DNA of 64,000 bases, from assembly GCF_018982885.2 (NCBI RefSeq), contig NZ_CP081848.1:682001-746000 (forward strand), read 5' to 3'. The stretch comes from Polymorphobacter megasporae (lineage in GTDB: Bacteria; Pseudomonadota; Alphaproteobacteria; Sphingomonadales; Sphingomonadaceae). The notes under the pieces are model-generated. The model saw nothing but the letters and a program-made list of their open reading frames with translations, was not told where the DNA came from and did no database searches. This document shows positions 35,416-43,185 of this stretch, piece after piece; within the stretch, counting starts at the first letter, position 1, and each line of letters opens with the position of its first letter. The position numbers and the translations under genes were made by a program.

Positions 35416-36443
35416 TCACGATCGCCCGCCGTACCCGCGTTGTCGAGGCATCGACGCTTGAGGGCGATGGCATCGACGCGCTGCTGGCGTCGCCTGATCC
35501 GTCAATTGTGAGGGGACTGGCCGAGGCATGGCCGCTCGTCCACCGCGGCAGGGAGTCGGCGGGTGCTGCGATCGATTATCTGTCGACCTTCGCCGGACCG
35601 GCGCAGGTTGTCGGCTACACCGGCGCGTCGTCGATCGGAGGGCGGTTCTTTTACAACGCCGCGCTCGACGGCTTCAACTTCGCCCGAGAGCGAACCGGTC
35701 TAGGGGACTACCTCAACCGTATTCGCATGCACCTCGACGATCCCGAGGCACCGTCGATGTACATCGGCTCAACCGACATCGCCGCCTATCTTCCGGGTTT
35801 CGGCAACGACAACCCGCTGCCGTTTGCCAGCGCGACGCTCGACGCCCACGAGCCGATGGCGAGCATCTGGATCGGCAATCGGACGATCGCGTCGGCGCAT
35901 TGGGACATGTCGAACAACATCGCCGTCTGCGCGGCGGGACGGCGGCGCTTTACCCTGTTCCCGCCCGACCAGGCGGCAAACCTCTACCCCGGGCCAATCG
36001 AGCCGACCCCCGGGGGCCAGATCGTCAGCATGGTCGACTTCGACGCCCCCGACTTCGACCAGCAGCCCGGCTTTCGCGACGCACTGGCAGCGGCGCAGGT
36101 CGCCGACCTCGGGCCGGGCGATGTGCTGATCTACCCGGCATTGTGGTGGCATCAGGTCGAGGCGCTCGACCCCTTCAACGTGCTGGTCAATTACTGGTGG
36201 AACGACGCCCAGCCGTTCATGGACAATCCGATGACGACGTTGCTCCATGCGATGTTGTCACTGCGCAACCGCCCGCTCGCTGAGAAACAGGCGTGGAAGT
36301 CGTTGTTCGACTATTATGTTTTCGGCCCGGCGGAGCTGGCGCGTGCCCACTTGCCGCCGCACGTACAAGGGCCGCTCGCCGAGCCCGATGACCGCGAAGC
36401 TCGCCGCTTGCGCGCACAAATTCTCCAGCGGATCAGCCGCTGA
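35412..36443 (+). CDS. cupin-like (JmjC-type) 2-oxoglutarate oxygenase family protein
   Basis: A 343-aa cupin_8 protein of the JmjC/FIH-like fold. ASAHWDMSNN near residue 163 supplies the HxD iron ligands, and PALWWHQVEAL supplies the distal His, so an Fe(II)/2-oxoglutarate hydroxylase is plausible. Such genes are repeatedly found with SapC and halogenase-like genes next to TonB receptors, as here; the substrate is unknown. It is coupled to SapC by ATGA and precedes the GH1 gene by 62 bases. Confidence 0.8.
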   Translation: MITIARRTRVVEASTLEGDGIDALLASPDPSIVRGLAEAWPLVHRGRESAGAAIDYLSTFAGPAQVVGYTGASSIGGRFFYNAALDGFNFARERTGLGDYLNRIRMHLDDPEAPSMYIGSTDIAAYLPGFGNDNPLPFASATLDAHEPMASIWIGNRTIASAHWDMSNNIAVCAAGRRRFTLFPPDQAANLYPGPIEPTPGGQIVSMVDFDAPDFDQQPGFRDALAAAQVADLGPGDVLIYPALWWHQVEALDPFNVLVNYWWNDAQPFMDNPMTTLLHAMLSLRNRPLAEKQAWKSLFDYYVFGPAELARAHLPPHVQGPLAEPDDREARRLRAQILQRISR

Positions 36444-36505
36444 GGGCACACGACCGATCGAACGACGAAGCGAGCGCTCGACGCCGCCAACTTGAGAGGA
36501 CTGAC

Positions 36506-37936
36506 ATGCACCGCCGCGACGTCATGAAGGCCGGTTTTACCGCTGGAGGCGCGCTCGCCGCCGCCGCCGCAACCCCGGCGCTCGCCGCGCCGCCGCGCCC
36601 GGCTGACCTGAAATTTCCCGACGGATTCGTCTGGGGCTGCGCGACAGCGAGCTACCAGATCGAAGGCGCGGTTGCGGAAGACGGGCGCGGCGCGACCAAC
36701 TGGGATGTGTTCTCGCACACCCCGGGGCGCGTGGCGAACAACGATACCGGCGACGTCGCCTGCGACAGTTATCACCGCTACCGCGAGGACATCGGTCTGC
36801 TCAAGGCGCTCGGCGTCAAGGCGTATCGCCTGTCGATCGCATGGTCGCGGATTTTCCCCGACGGCCGCGGTAGCCCCAATCCGAAAGGCGTCGATTATTA
36901 TAATCGCGTCGTCGATGGCCTGCTCGAGGCGGGGATCACGCCGTACGTCACGATGTTCCACTGGGACCTGCCGCAAGCGCTCCCGGGCGGATGGCAGTCG
37001 CGCGACACCGCCTTGGCCTTCGCCGACTATGCGGGCTTCACGGCAGGCAAATTATGCGATCGCGTCGACCATTTCATGACGGTCAACGAACTACGCTGTT
37101 TCACCGATCTCGGGCATCAGGAAGGCAAGCACGCCCCGGGGCTGCGGCTCGGACCGGCAGCGGTCAATCAGGTCCGGCATCACGGTGTGCTGGCGCATGG
37201 GCTCGGCGTCCAGGCGATCCGGGCGCACGGCAACGCGAAGACGCAGGTCGGGCTCGCCGACAACACCAACTTCTACGTGCCGGTGATCGAGACACCCGAG
37301 CATATCGAGGCGGCAAAGCACGCGGTCCGGCGCGAAAACGCGATGTTCCTGACTGCGGTCATGGAAGGCGAATACCTCGACAGCTATCTCGCCGAACAAG
37401 GCGCGGCGGCCCCCAAGGTCGAGCCCGGCGACATGGCGGCGATCGGCAGCCCGCTCGATTTCGTCGCGCTCAACGTCTACGCGCCGAACTACGTTCGCGC
37501 CGACGACTCGCCGCAGGGCTATGCGATCCTGCCGCATCTGAAGTCGTCGCCGCGGATGGCATCGCCGTGGCTATATGTCGGCCCCGAGGTTGCCTATTGG
37601 GCGGTCCGTAATGTCAGCGAACTGTGGAAGCCGAAGGCGCTGTACATCTCCGAGAACGGCTGTTCGGCCGACGATCCGGTGACCAACGGCGTCGTCTACG
37701 ACTCCGACCGCATCATGTACCTGCGGAACTATCTGACCGAATTCCGTCGCGCGGCGGTCGAGGGCTATCCGCTCAAGGGCTATTTCCTGTGGAGCCTGAT
37801 GGACAACTTCGAATGGGCGGACGGCTATGGGCTGCGTTTCGGGATCCACCACGTCGATTTCGCGACGCAGAAGCGGACGCCGAAGCTGAGCGCGGCGTGG
37901 TATCGTGAACTCATCCGGCGAAACGAACTCGTCTGA
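36506..37936 (+). CDS. exported GH1 beta-glucosidase
   Basis: A 476-aa glycoside hydrolase family 1 retaining enzyme. A twin-arginine-like leader (HRRDVMKAGFTAGGALAAAAA) suggests folded export to the periplasm. The barrel begins at FPDGFVWGCATASYQIEGA. The acid/base Glu is residue 195 in TVNEL, where most family members have NEP. The nucleophile Glu is residue 383 in YISENG. W and E residues of the sugar site are kept in WSLMDNFEWADGY. It probably cleaves beta-glucosides or beta-galactosides that the receptor system brings in. It ends the sugar block; a strong hairpin separates it from rbfA. Confidence 0.9.
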   Translation: MHRRDVMKAGFTAGGALAAAAATPALAAPPRPADLKFPDGFVWGCATASYQIEGAVAEDGRGATNWDVFSHTPGRVANNDTGDVACDSYHRYREDIGLLKALGVKAYRLSIAWSRIFPDGRGSPNPKGVDYYNRVVDGLLEAGITPYVTMFHWDLPQALPGGWQSRDTALAFADYAGFTAGKLCDRVDHFMTVNELRCFTDLGHQEGKHAPGLRLGPAAVNQVRHHGVLAHGLGVQAIRAHGNAKTQVGLADNTNFYVPVIETPEHIEAAKHAVRRENAMFLTAVMEGEYLDSYLAEQGAAAPKVEPGDMAAIGSPLDFVALNVYAPNYVRADDSPQGYAILPHLKSSPRMASPWLYVGPEVAYWAVRNVSELWKPKALYISENGCSADDPVTNGVVYDSDRIMYLRNYLTEFRRAAVEGYPLKGYFLWSLMDNFEWADGYGLRFGIHHVDFATQKRTPKLSAAWYRELIRRNELV

Positions 37937-37937
37937 T

Positions 37938-37977
37938 CGCGCGACCCTTGCGGCGCTCGCGTCGCAAGGGTCGCGCG
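37938..37977 (+). terminator. hairpin between the GH1 gene and rbfA
   Basis: A perfect 15-bp stem (37938-37952 with 37963-37977, core GCGACCCTTGCG) and a 10-base loop, directly after the GH1 stop. Bases after it read GGGGCGCTTTG, only a short T-run. It probably insulates rbfA from the sugar block. Confidence 0.6.
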
Positions 37978-38006
37978 CGGGGCGCTTTGTTGCTAAAGCC
38001 TGACCG

Positions 38007-38411
38007 ATGAAACCCGCACAAGACGAGAAGGGCAAATCGGTCCGGCTGCTCCGCATCGGCGAACAGGTGCGCCATGCGATGGCGGCGCTGCTCGCCCGGC
38101 GCGAGATCCGCAACCCAGTGCTCGAAAACACGATCATCTCGGTCAGCGAGGTCCGGGTCACTCCCGACCTGCGGCAGGCGATCGTCTTCGTTCACCCGCT
38201 CGGCGGCCCGGGGCTAAAAGTCGACGAGGCGGCGGTGCTTGCGGCGCTGAAGGAGAACAGCCGCTGGCTGCGCGGCGAAATCGCCAAGACGCTGGCGACG
38301 AAGTACACCCCCGACCTGACCTTCCGCCTCGACGAGAGCTTCGACGCGGGGGCGAAGATAGACGCGATCCTGCGGTCGCCACACGTCGCGCGCGACCTCG
38401 ACAGGCCATAG
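38007..38411 (+). CDS. rbfA: 30S ribosome-binding factor RbfA
   Basis: Small KH-fold factor needed for 16S rRNA 5'-end maturation and cold growth. The 134-aa protein shows the family pattern: QVRHAMAALLAR at the N-terminus, VSEVRVTPDLRQAIVFVHPL, and LTFRLDESFDAGAKIDAIL with the usual C-terminal helix. In most alphaproteobacteria it sits directly after infB and before truB. Here it is 21.6 kb from infB and no truB follows. With only 70 bases upstream, including a terminator-like hairpin, it must have its own promoter or rely on read-through. Confidence 0.93.
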   Translation: MKPAQDEKGKSVRLLRIGEQVRHAMAALLARREIRNPVLENTIISVSEVRVTPDLRQAIVFVHPLGGPGLKVDEAAVLAALKENSRWLRGEIAKTLATKYTPDLTFRLDESFDAGAKIDAILRSPHVARDLDRP

Positions 38412-38440
38412 CCGGATCAACCAACCCCCGGGAGATCACG

Positions 38441-38824
38441 ATGACGCGCATATTATTCGTCGGCCAGGATCCCGACACGGTTGATTTTTCCGACCCCGCC
38501 CTGCCGCCCGGCTTCGATGCCGAGAAGATCAAGGCTGGCATCGCGCTCGGCATCACCAAGATCGAGGAGCGCGGCTGGCAGGTCGATCCGTGCATGGTTC
38601 GTCCCGACGATAGCGCTGGTCCAATGATTGAAAAGCAGCTGGCGTCGGCGATTTATGATTGCGTCGTCATCGGCGGCGGTCTGCGCATTCCGCCGAAAAG
38701 CCTGTTGCTGTTCGAGGCTGTCGTCAACGCGGTCCACAAAGGCGCGTCGAACGCAGTGATCGCCTTCAACACGCGTCCCGAAGACACCGCCGACGCTGCG
38801 GCGCGGCGGCTTGGGCTCGGCTGA
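38441..38824 (+). CDS. conserved hypothetical protein, 127 aa
   Basis: A 127-aa protein with an alternating strand/helix pattern: RILFVGQDPDTVDF at the N-terminus, a central CVVIGGGLRIPPKSLLLFEAVV and NAVIAFNTRPEDTADAAARRL. This suggests a small Rossmann-like or response-regulator-like fold. GGGAG lies before the ATG. I recall similar proteins in other alphaproteobacteria without an assigned function. No catalytic motif is evident. It lies 29 bases after rbfA and may be cotranscribed with it. Confidence 0.65.
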   Translation: MTRILFVGQDPDTVDFSDPALPPGFDAEKIKAGIALGITKIEERGWQVDPCMVRPDDSAGPMIEKQLASAIYDCVVIGGGLRIPPKSLLLFEAVVNAVHKGASNAVIAFNTRPEDTADAAARRLGLG

Positions 38825-38922
38825 GCGCGGCGGCGATCGCGCCAACCGCTTAGCCGGTTGCGTTCCGGTATGGCACCGACGTAGGTGCCGGATCGTTCGA
38901 CGACCCACCAGCGGGAGCAGCC

Positions 38923-39849
38923 ATGACGATCAAACTCGGTATTCTCGGCGTCGGCAAGATCGCCCACGACCAGCATCTACCCGCGATCGCCGCGAACCCG
39001 GCCTTCACCCTCGTCGGGGCCGCGAACCGGTCTGGCGCGGTCGATGGTATTCCGACCTTTCCCGACCTAGACGCCCTCGTCGCCGGCGTGCCGGGGCTTG
39101 AGGCGATCGCGATCTGCACCCCGCCGCAGGACCGGCACACGATCGTCCGCGCCGCGCTCAACCACGGCCTCCACGTCATGCTCGAAAAGCCGCCGGGGGC
39201 GAGCCTGAGCGAGATCGCTGACCTGCCCGGGCTCGCGGCGTCGAAGAACCTCGCGCTGTTCGCGACATACCACTCCCGTTACGCCCCAGCGGTCGCTCCG
39301 GCGAAGGCGTGGCTGGCCGACAAGCACATCACCAACGTTCGCGTGCGCTGGAAGGAGAATGTTCGCCAGTGGCACCCGGGGCAGGCGTGGATCTGGGAGC
39401 CGGGCGGGCTCGGCGTGTTCGACCCCGGAATCAACGCGATGTCGTCGCTGACCGAAATTCTCCCCGAAGCGCTGCTCATCACCAAGGCCGATCTGTCGTT
39501 TCCGGCCAATCGAGGGACGCCGATCGCGGCGATGCTCGAATTGACCGACATCGCGGGACTGGCAATCACCGTCGAGCTCGACTGGCGGCAGGTCGAGAAC
39601 CAGATGTGGGAGATCGCGGTCGATACCGACGCGGGATCGTTGCTGCTGTCGGGCGGCGGCGCGATGCTCGATATCGCGGGGACGAAGACCGACGACCAGG
39701 ACCAGCACGCCGAATATGAAGGGCTTTACAAACGCTTCGCCGAACTCGTACCCCGCCGCGAAGTCGACTTCGATATTGCCCCGATCAAGTTGATCGCCGA
39801 CGCCTTCATGCTCGGCAAGCGTATCGAGGTCGAGGCGTTCACGGATTAA
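38923..39849 (+). CDS. L-arabinose/D-galactose 1-dehydrogenase (Gfo/Idh/MocA family)
   Basis: NAD(P)-dependent oxidation of an aldose to its lactone. The 308-aa protein has the Rossmann loop GILGVGKIAHDQHLPAIAAN, the EKPPGA motif with the catalytic Lys, and the substrate-domain block KENVRQWHPGQAWIWEPGGLGVFDPGIN. That block closely matches Azospirillum L-arabinose 1-dehydrogenase and pseudomonad galactose dehydrogenase as I remember them. It could feed an oxidative pentose or galactose route running beside the xylose genes. It stands alone; a small dyad (GGCACC/GGTGCC, 38872-38889) lies upstream and a strong terminator follows. Confidence 0.82.
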   Translation: MTIKLGILGVGKIAHDQHLPAIAANPAFTLVGAANRSGAVDGIPTFPDLDALVAGVPGLEAIAICTPPQDRHTIVRAALNHGLHVMLEKPPGASLSEIADLPGLAASKNLALFATYHSRYAPAVAPAKAWLADKHITNVRVRWKENVRQWHPGQAWIWEPGGLGVFDPGINAMSSLTEILPEALLITKADLSFPANRGTPIAAMLELTDIAGLAITVELDWRQVENQMWEIAVDTDAGSLLLSGGGAMLDIAGTKTDDQDQHAEYEGLYKRFAELVPRREVDFDIAPIKLIADAFMLGKRIEVEAFTD

Positions 39850-39855
39850 GATAAG

Positions 39856-39886
39856 GGCCGTCATCCCGCGAACCGGGATGACGGCC
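39856..39886. terminator. bidirectional terminator
   Basis: A perfect 13-bp stem (GGCCGTCATCCCG / CGGGATGACGGCC) with a 5-base loop lies between the convergent dehydrogenase and malate synthase genes, 6 bases from each stop codon. Confidence 0.7.
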
Positions 39887-39892
39887 GACTGC

Positions 39893-41485
39893 CTACGCCG
39901 CGAAGTAGTGCGCGTACGCCGGAAGCGTCAGGAACGCCTCCAGGTCGTCCGCCAGCGCCAGTTCGCGGAACACCTCGGCGGCCTCGACGAACTTGCCCGC
40001 GGTGTAGAAATTGTCCCCTACCGCCGCCTTCCACACGTCGAGCTGCTCGGCGATGACGCGCTCGATCAGCGCCGCATCGACGAGTTCGCCCGAATCGAGA
40101 TGCGTCCGCGTGGTCCGCCACTGCCAGACTTGGGTGCGGCTGATCTCGGCTGTGGCGGCGTCCTCCATCATGTTGTGGAGCGGAGCCGCGCCCTGTCCGC
40201 GCAGCCACGACGCGATATAGCCGATCCCGACATTGATGTTGTTGGTCAGCCCCGCGAGCGACTTCGGTCCGGACGCGGGGGTGGTCAGCGCTTCCTGCGT
40301 GGCGACGCCTTCGGGTATGACGTCGAGCTGGTTCGGCCCCGGCATCGCCTTGTCGAAAACCTCCATCGCAACGCCGACGAGCCCCGGATGCGCGACCCAC
40401 GTGCCGTCATGGCCGAAGCCCGCCTCGCGCTCCTTGTCGGCGCGGACCGCGGCGAACGCCTTGTCGTTGGCGGCTTCGTCGCCCTTGACCGGGATGAACG
40501 CGCTCATCCCGCCCATCGCGTGCGCGCCGCGCTTATGGCAGGTGCGGATGACGTGGAGCGCATAGTCGCGCATGAACGGCACCGTCATGTTGACCGCCGC
40601 GCGGTCGGGCAGGACATGCGCCGAGTCGGCCCGGAAGCACTTGATATAGCTGAAGATATAATCCCAGCGGCCGCAGTTGAGCGCGGCGATATGGTCGCGG
40701 AGTTCGTACAGGATCTCGTCGGCCATGAACGCGCCCGGCAGCGTCTCGATCAGCACGGTGCCTTTGATCGTGCCGACCGGGAGCCCCATCACCGACTGGG
40801 CGGTGACGAAGACGTTGTTCCACAGCCGTGCCTCGAGATAATGCTCCAGCTTGGGCAGGTAGAAATACGGCCCCGACCCCTTGGCGACCAGCGCGCGGGC
40901 GTTGTGGAAGAAGTACAGCCCGAAATCGAACAGCGCCCCCGCGACCGGTTCACCGTCGACGACCATGTGCGCTTCGGGCAGATGCCAGCCGCGCGGGCGC
41001 ACCAGCAGCGTCGCGATGCTGTCGTTGAGCTTATACGATTTGCCTTTGTCTTCGAGCGTAATCGTCCCGGCGACGGCGTCGCGCAGGTTGATCTGGCCCT
41101 CGACCATTGTCTCCCACACCGGCGACGACGCATCCTCGAAGTCAGCCATGAAGCACTTTGCGCCCGAGTTCAGCGCGTTAATCACCATCTTGCGGTCGAC
41201 CGGACCGGTGATCTCGACGCGCCGGTCCTGCAGGTCGGGCGGCGACCCGGCAACCTTCCACGTTCCCGCGCGAACGCTCGACGTCTCGGGGGCGAAGTCG
41301 ATCGCATTGCCTGCATCCCACCACCGCTGCCGCGCGACTCGGGCGCCGAGCAGCGCAGCCCGAGTCGGCTCGTACTGGCGGTGGAGGTTCGCAACGAAAG
41401 TTAGTGCATCGTCGGTGAGGACCGATTCGAAGCCGGGCTTCATTGCGCCGGTGATACGGATGCCGGCCAGCGAAGGCTGCGTCAT
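39893..41485 (-). CDS. aceB: malate synthase A
   Basis: Condenses glyoxylate with acetyl-CoA to malate, the second step of the glyoxylate shunt. The 530 aa fit the A isoform. The family signature region reads RDHIAALNCGRWDYIF, with Ala where most members have Gly. MADFEDASSP and MGGMSAFIPVKGD are further conserved blocks. I chose the ATG at 41485 after GAAGGG; the long in-frame N-terminal extension upstream lacks family similarity. It is downstream of the regulator gene on the same strand and faces isocitrate lyase across it. Confidence 0.93.
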   Translation of the reverse strand: MTQPSLAGIRITGAMKPGFESVLTDDALTFVANLHRQYEPTRAALLGARVARQRWWDAGNAIDFAPETSSVRAGTWKVAGSPPDLQDRRVEITGPVDRKMVINALNSGAKCFMADFEDASSPVWETMVEGQINLRDAVAGTITLEDKGKSYKLNDSIATLLVRPRGWHLPEAHMVVDGEPVAGALFDFGLYFFHNARALVAKGSGPYFYLPKLEHYLEARLWNNVFVTAQSVMGLPVGTIKGTVLIETLPGAFMADEILYELRDHIAALNCGRWDYIFSYIKCFRADSAHVLPDRAAVNMTVPFMRDYALHVIRTCHKRGAHAMGGMSAFIPVKGDEAANDKAFAAVRADKEREAGFGHDGTWVAHPGLVGVAMEVFDKAMPGPNQLDVIPEGVATQEALTTPASGPKSLAGLTNNINVGIGYIASWLRGQGAAPLHNMMEDAATAEISRTQVWQWRTTRTHLDSGELVDAALIERVIAEQLDVWKAAVGDNFYTAGKFVEAAEVFRELALADDLEAFLTLPAYAHYFAA

Positions 41486-41634
41486 GAAGAAACCCTTCAG
41501 GTGATAGATTAGCGTTGACGTTCGCCTAGCGGAGCGCCACAGGGCTGACAATCGGGGATCACGGAGTACTGGGGAGAGGGTGGCGGAGGTCGCGATGTAA
41601 CGCGCCCCGCCATTGCCCCGCGCTCCCGATAACT

Positions 41635-43044
41635 TCAGATATCCGAAAATCCGAACGGCGCGCTCGCCCGGCGAAAATCGTCGGGCAGGACAGTGCGCCC
41701 GATCGGCGGGGCCGACCGCGCGGTGCAATGCGTCCGGTGGCACAGGTGGCACGTCACTCCGATCGGCGTCGCGGTGTCGGGTCCAGGGCTGAGCGGATCG
41801 CGGGTGTAGATCAGCCTCGCCGCATGCTCGGCGCTGCATCCGAGCGCGATCGCACGCTCGACCCGGGCCGCGCCGAAGGCTCCGCCGCCAGCGGTAACGG
41901 TCCGAGCGATCGAGAAGAAACGCTGGCCCTCGGGCAGTTCGATCCATTGCGTGACGATCTCACGTGGGCGGCGGAAGACCTGGTGGACCGACCATAAGGG
42001 GCAGCCACCGCCGTGGCGCGCGAAGGGGAAGCCTGCGCCGTCGAGTCGCTTCGAGACGTTGCCCGCCGGGTCAACGCGGATGAAGAAGAACGGCACATAA
42101 TTGTCGCCGGGCTTTTGCAGCGTCGTCAGCCGGTGCGCGACCTGTTCGAAACTCGCGCCGAACTGGCGGGCCAACGCTTCGACGTCGTAACTGCGGCGTT
42201 CGGCGGCGCGGGCGAACGCAGTGTACGGCATAAGAATCGCCGCAGCCGCGTAGCTCGCCAGCGCCTTCTGCGTCAGCCGCTCGCCGTTCGCGGTTGTGAA
42301 TCGGCTCCCCGCCATCGGCGCGTCGACCACGCCGCGGAGATCGAGGTAGGCAAGCTGGAGCGCGAGCTGAAAAGTCTGGCTGGCATTGTCGAGCGTGTCG
42401 TCGAGCAGCACCTCGTCGCGATGCCGGTCGAAGCGCCGCATCGCCCCGCCCATGACGTCGGACGGCAGCCGCCGGACGCGCAATTTGTGGCGCTCGCGCA
42501 AATACGCGACGAGGCCGCCCGCGTCGGCGACGGCAGCGGCGAGCACCTCGGCGGCATCATCGATAGCGGGGAAGTTGTTGCGCCGCGCCGCGAGAAAACG
42601 CCGTGCCTCGGCGACCGGATCGGCAGGCGCCGACTCTCCGCCCGGCCCTTCGGCACCTTGATCGGCAAGCGCGAGATGCTCCTCACGGTACGCGGTATAG
42701 AGGCGCAAGAACGCCTCGGTGATGCCGGGGAAGCCATTGACGACGTCGGCGGTCTCGATCGCCGGCATGTCGACGTCGGCGAACATCGGATCCCTGAGGA
42801 CGGTTTGCAACCGGGCGATCGTGTCCGAGCCATTGTCGCTCGCGAGGGTCGCCATATCGAGCCGGTATGTCCGCGCCAGCCGGAGCAGCATGTCGGCGGT
42901 GAGCGGGCGCTGGTTGCGTTCGATTAGCGCGACGTACGACGGCGAGATGTCGAGGTCGGTCGCCATGTTGGCCTGCGTCAGGCCGAGGTCGCGGCGCAAC
43001 CGGCGAAGGCGCGGACCCATGTAAACAGGGCGGTCGTTCGACAT
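41635..43044 (-). CDS. RamB/ScfR-type transcriptional regulator
   Basis: A 469-aa regulator with an XRE helix-turn-helix at residues about 9-65 (LRRLRRDLGLTQANMATDLDISPSYVALIERNQRPL), an IrrE/ImmA-like middle domain and a DUF2083 C-terminal domain with CHLCHRTHC. The HExxH protease motif is lost in the middle domain (QLALQLAYLDL), as in sensor-type members, so it is not a peptidase. Relatives control acetate, glyoxylate and short-chain acyl-CoA genes. Its place between aceB and aceA strongly suggests it governs them. It is divergent from aceA across 141 bases containing repeated GCACAAC elements. Confidence 0.85.
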   Translation of the reverse strand: MSNDRPVYMGPRLRRLRRDLGLTQANMATDLDISPSYVALIERNQRPLTADMLLRLARTYRLDMATLASDNGSDTIARLQTVLRDPMFADVDMPAIETADVVNGFPGITEAFLRLYTAYREEHLALADQGAEGPGGESAPADPVAEARRFLAARRNNFPAIDDAAEVLAAAVADAGGLVAYLRERHKLRVRRLPSDVMGGAMRRFDRHRDEVLLDDTLDNASQTFQLALQLAYLDLRGVVDAPMAGSRFTTANGERLTQKALASYAAAAILMPYTAFARAAERRSYDVEALARQFGASFEQVAHRLTTLQKPGDNYVPFFFIRVDPAGNVSKRLDGAGFPFARHGGGCPLWSVHQVFRRPREIVTQWIELPEGQRFFSIARTVTAGGGAFGAARVERAIALGCSAEHAARLIYTRDPLSPGPDTATPIGVTCHLCHRTHCTARSAPPIGRTVLPDDFRRASAPFGFSDI

Positions 43045-43056
43045 AGGACTCTCTCC

Positions 43057-43113
43057 GGTTGTGCAATCCTTACATCAGCACAACCGAAGTCTGTAAAGTG
43101 TGACAGCACAACT
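43057..43113. promoter_or_regulatory. putative regulator binding sites upstream of aceA
   Basis: GGTTGTGC (43057-43064) and GCACAACC (43078-43085) form a perfect 8-bp inverted repeat. A third copy, GCACAACT, lies at 43106-43113. They fill the space between the divergent regulator and aceA genes and are the natural candidates for the regulator's own binding sites. Confidence 0.5.
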
Positions 43114-43185
43114 TCGATAGGGCTTTTAGCAATTGCAGCACCGCCGTATCCGCCTCGGAGCAGTCATGCGTAGGGCAACACTTCG

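Noticed and set aside
41635-43044. IrrE/ImmA-type metalloprotease
   Set aside because: The HExxH zinc motif is absent; the protein is a regulator of the RamB/ScfR type.
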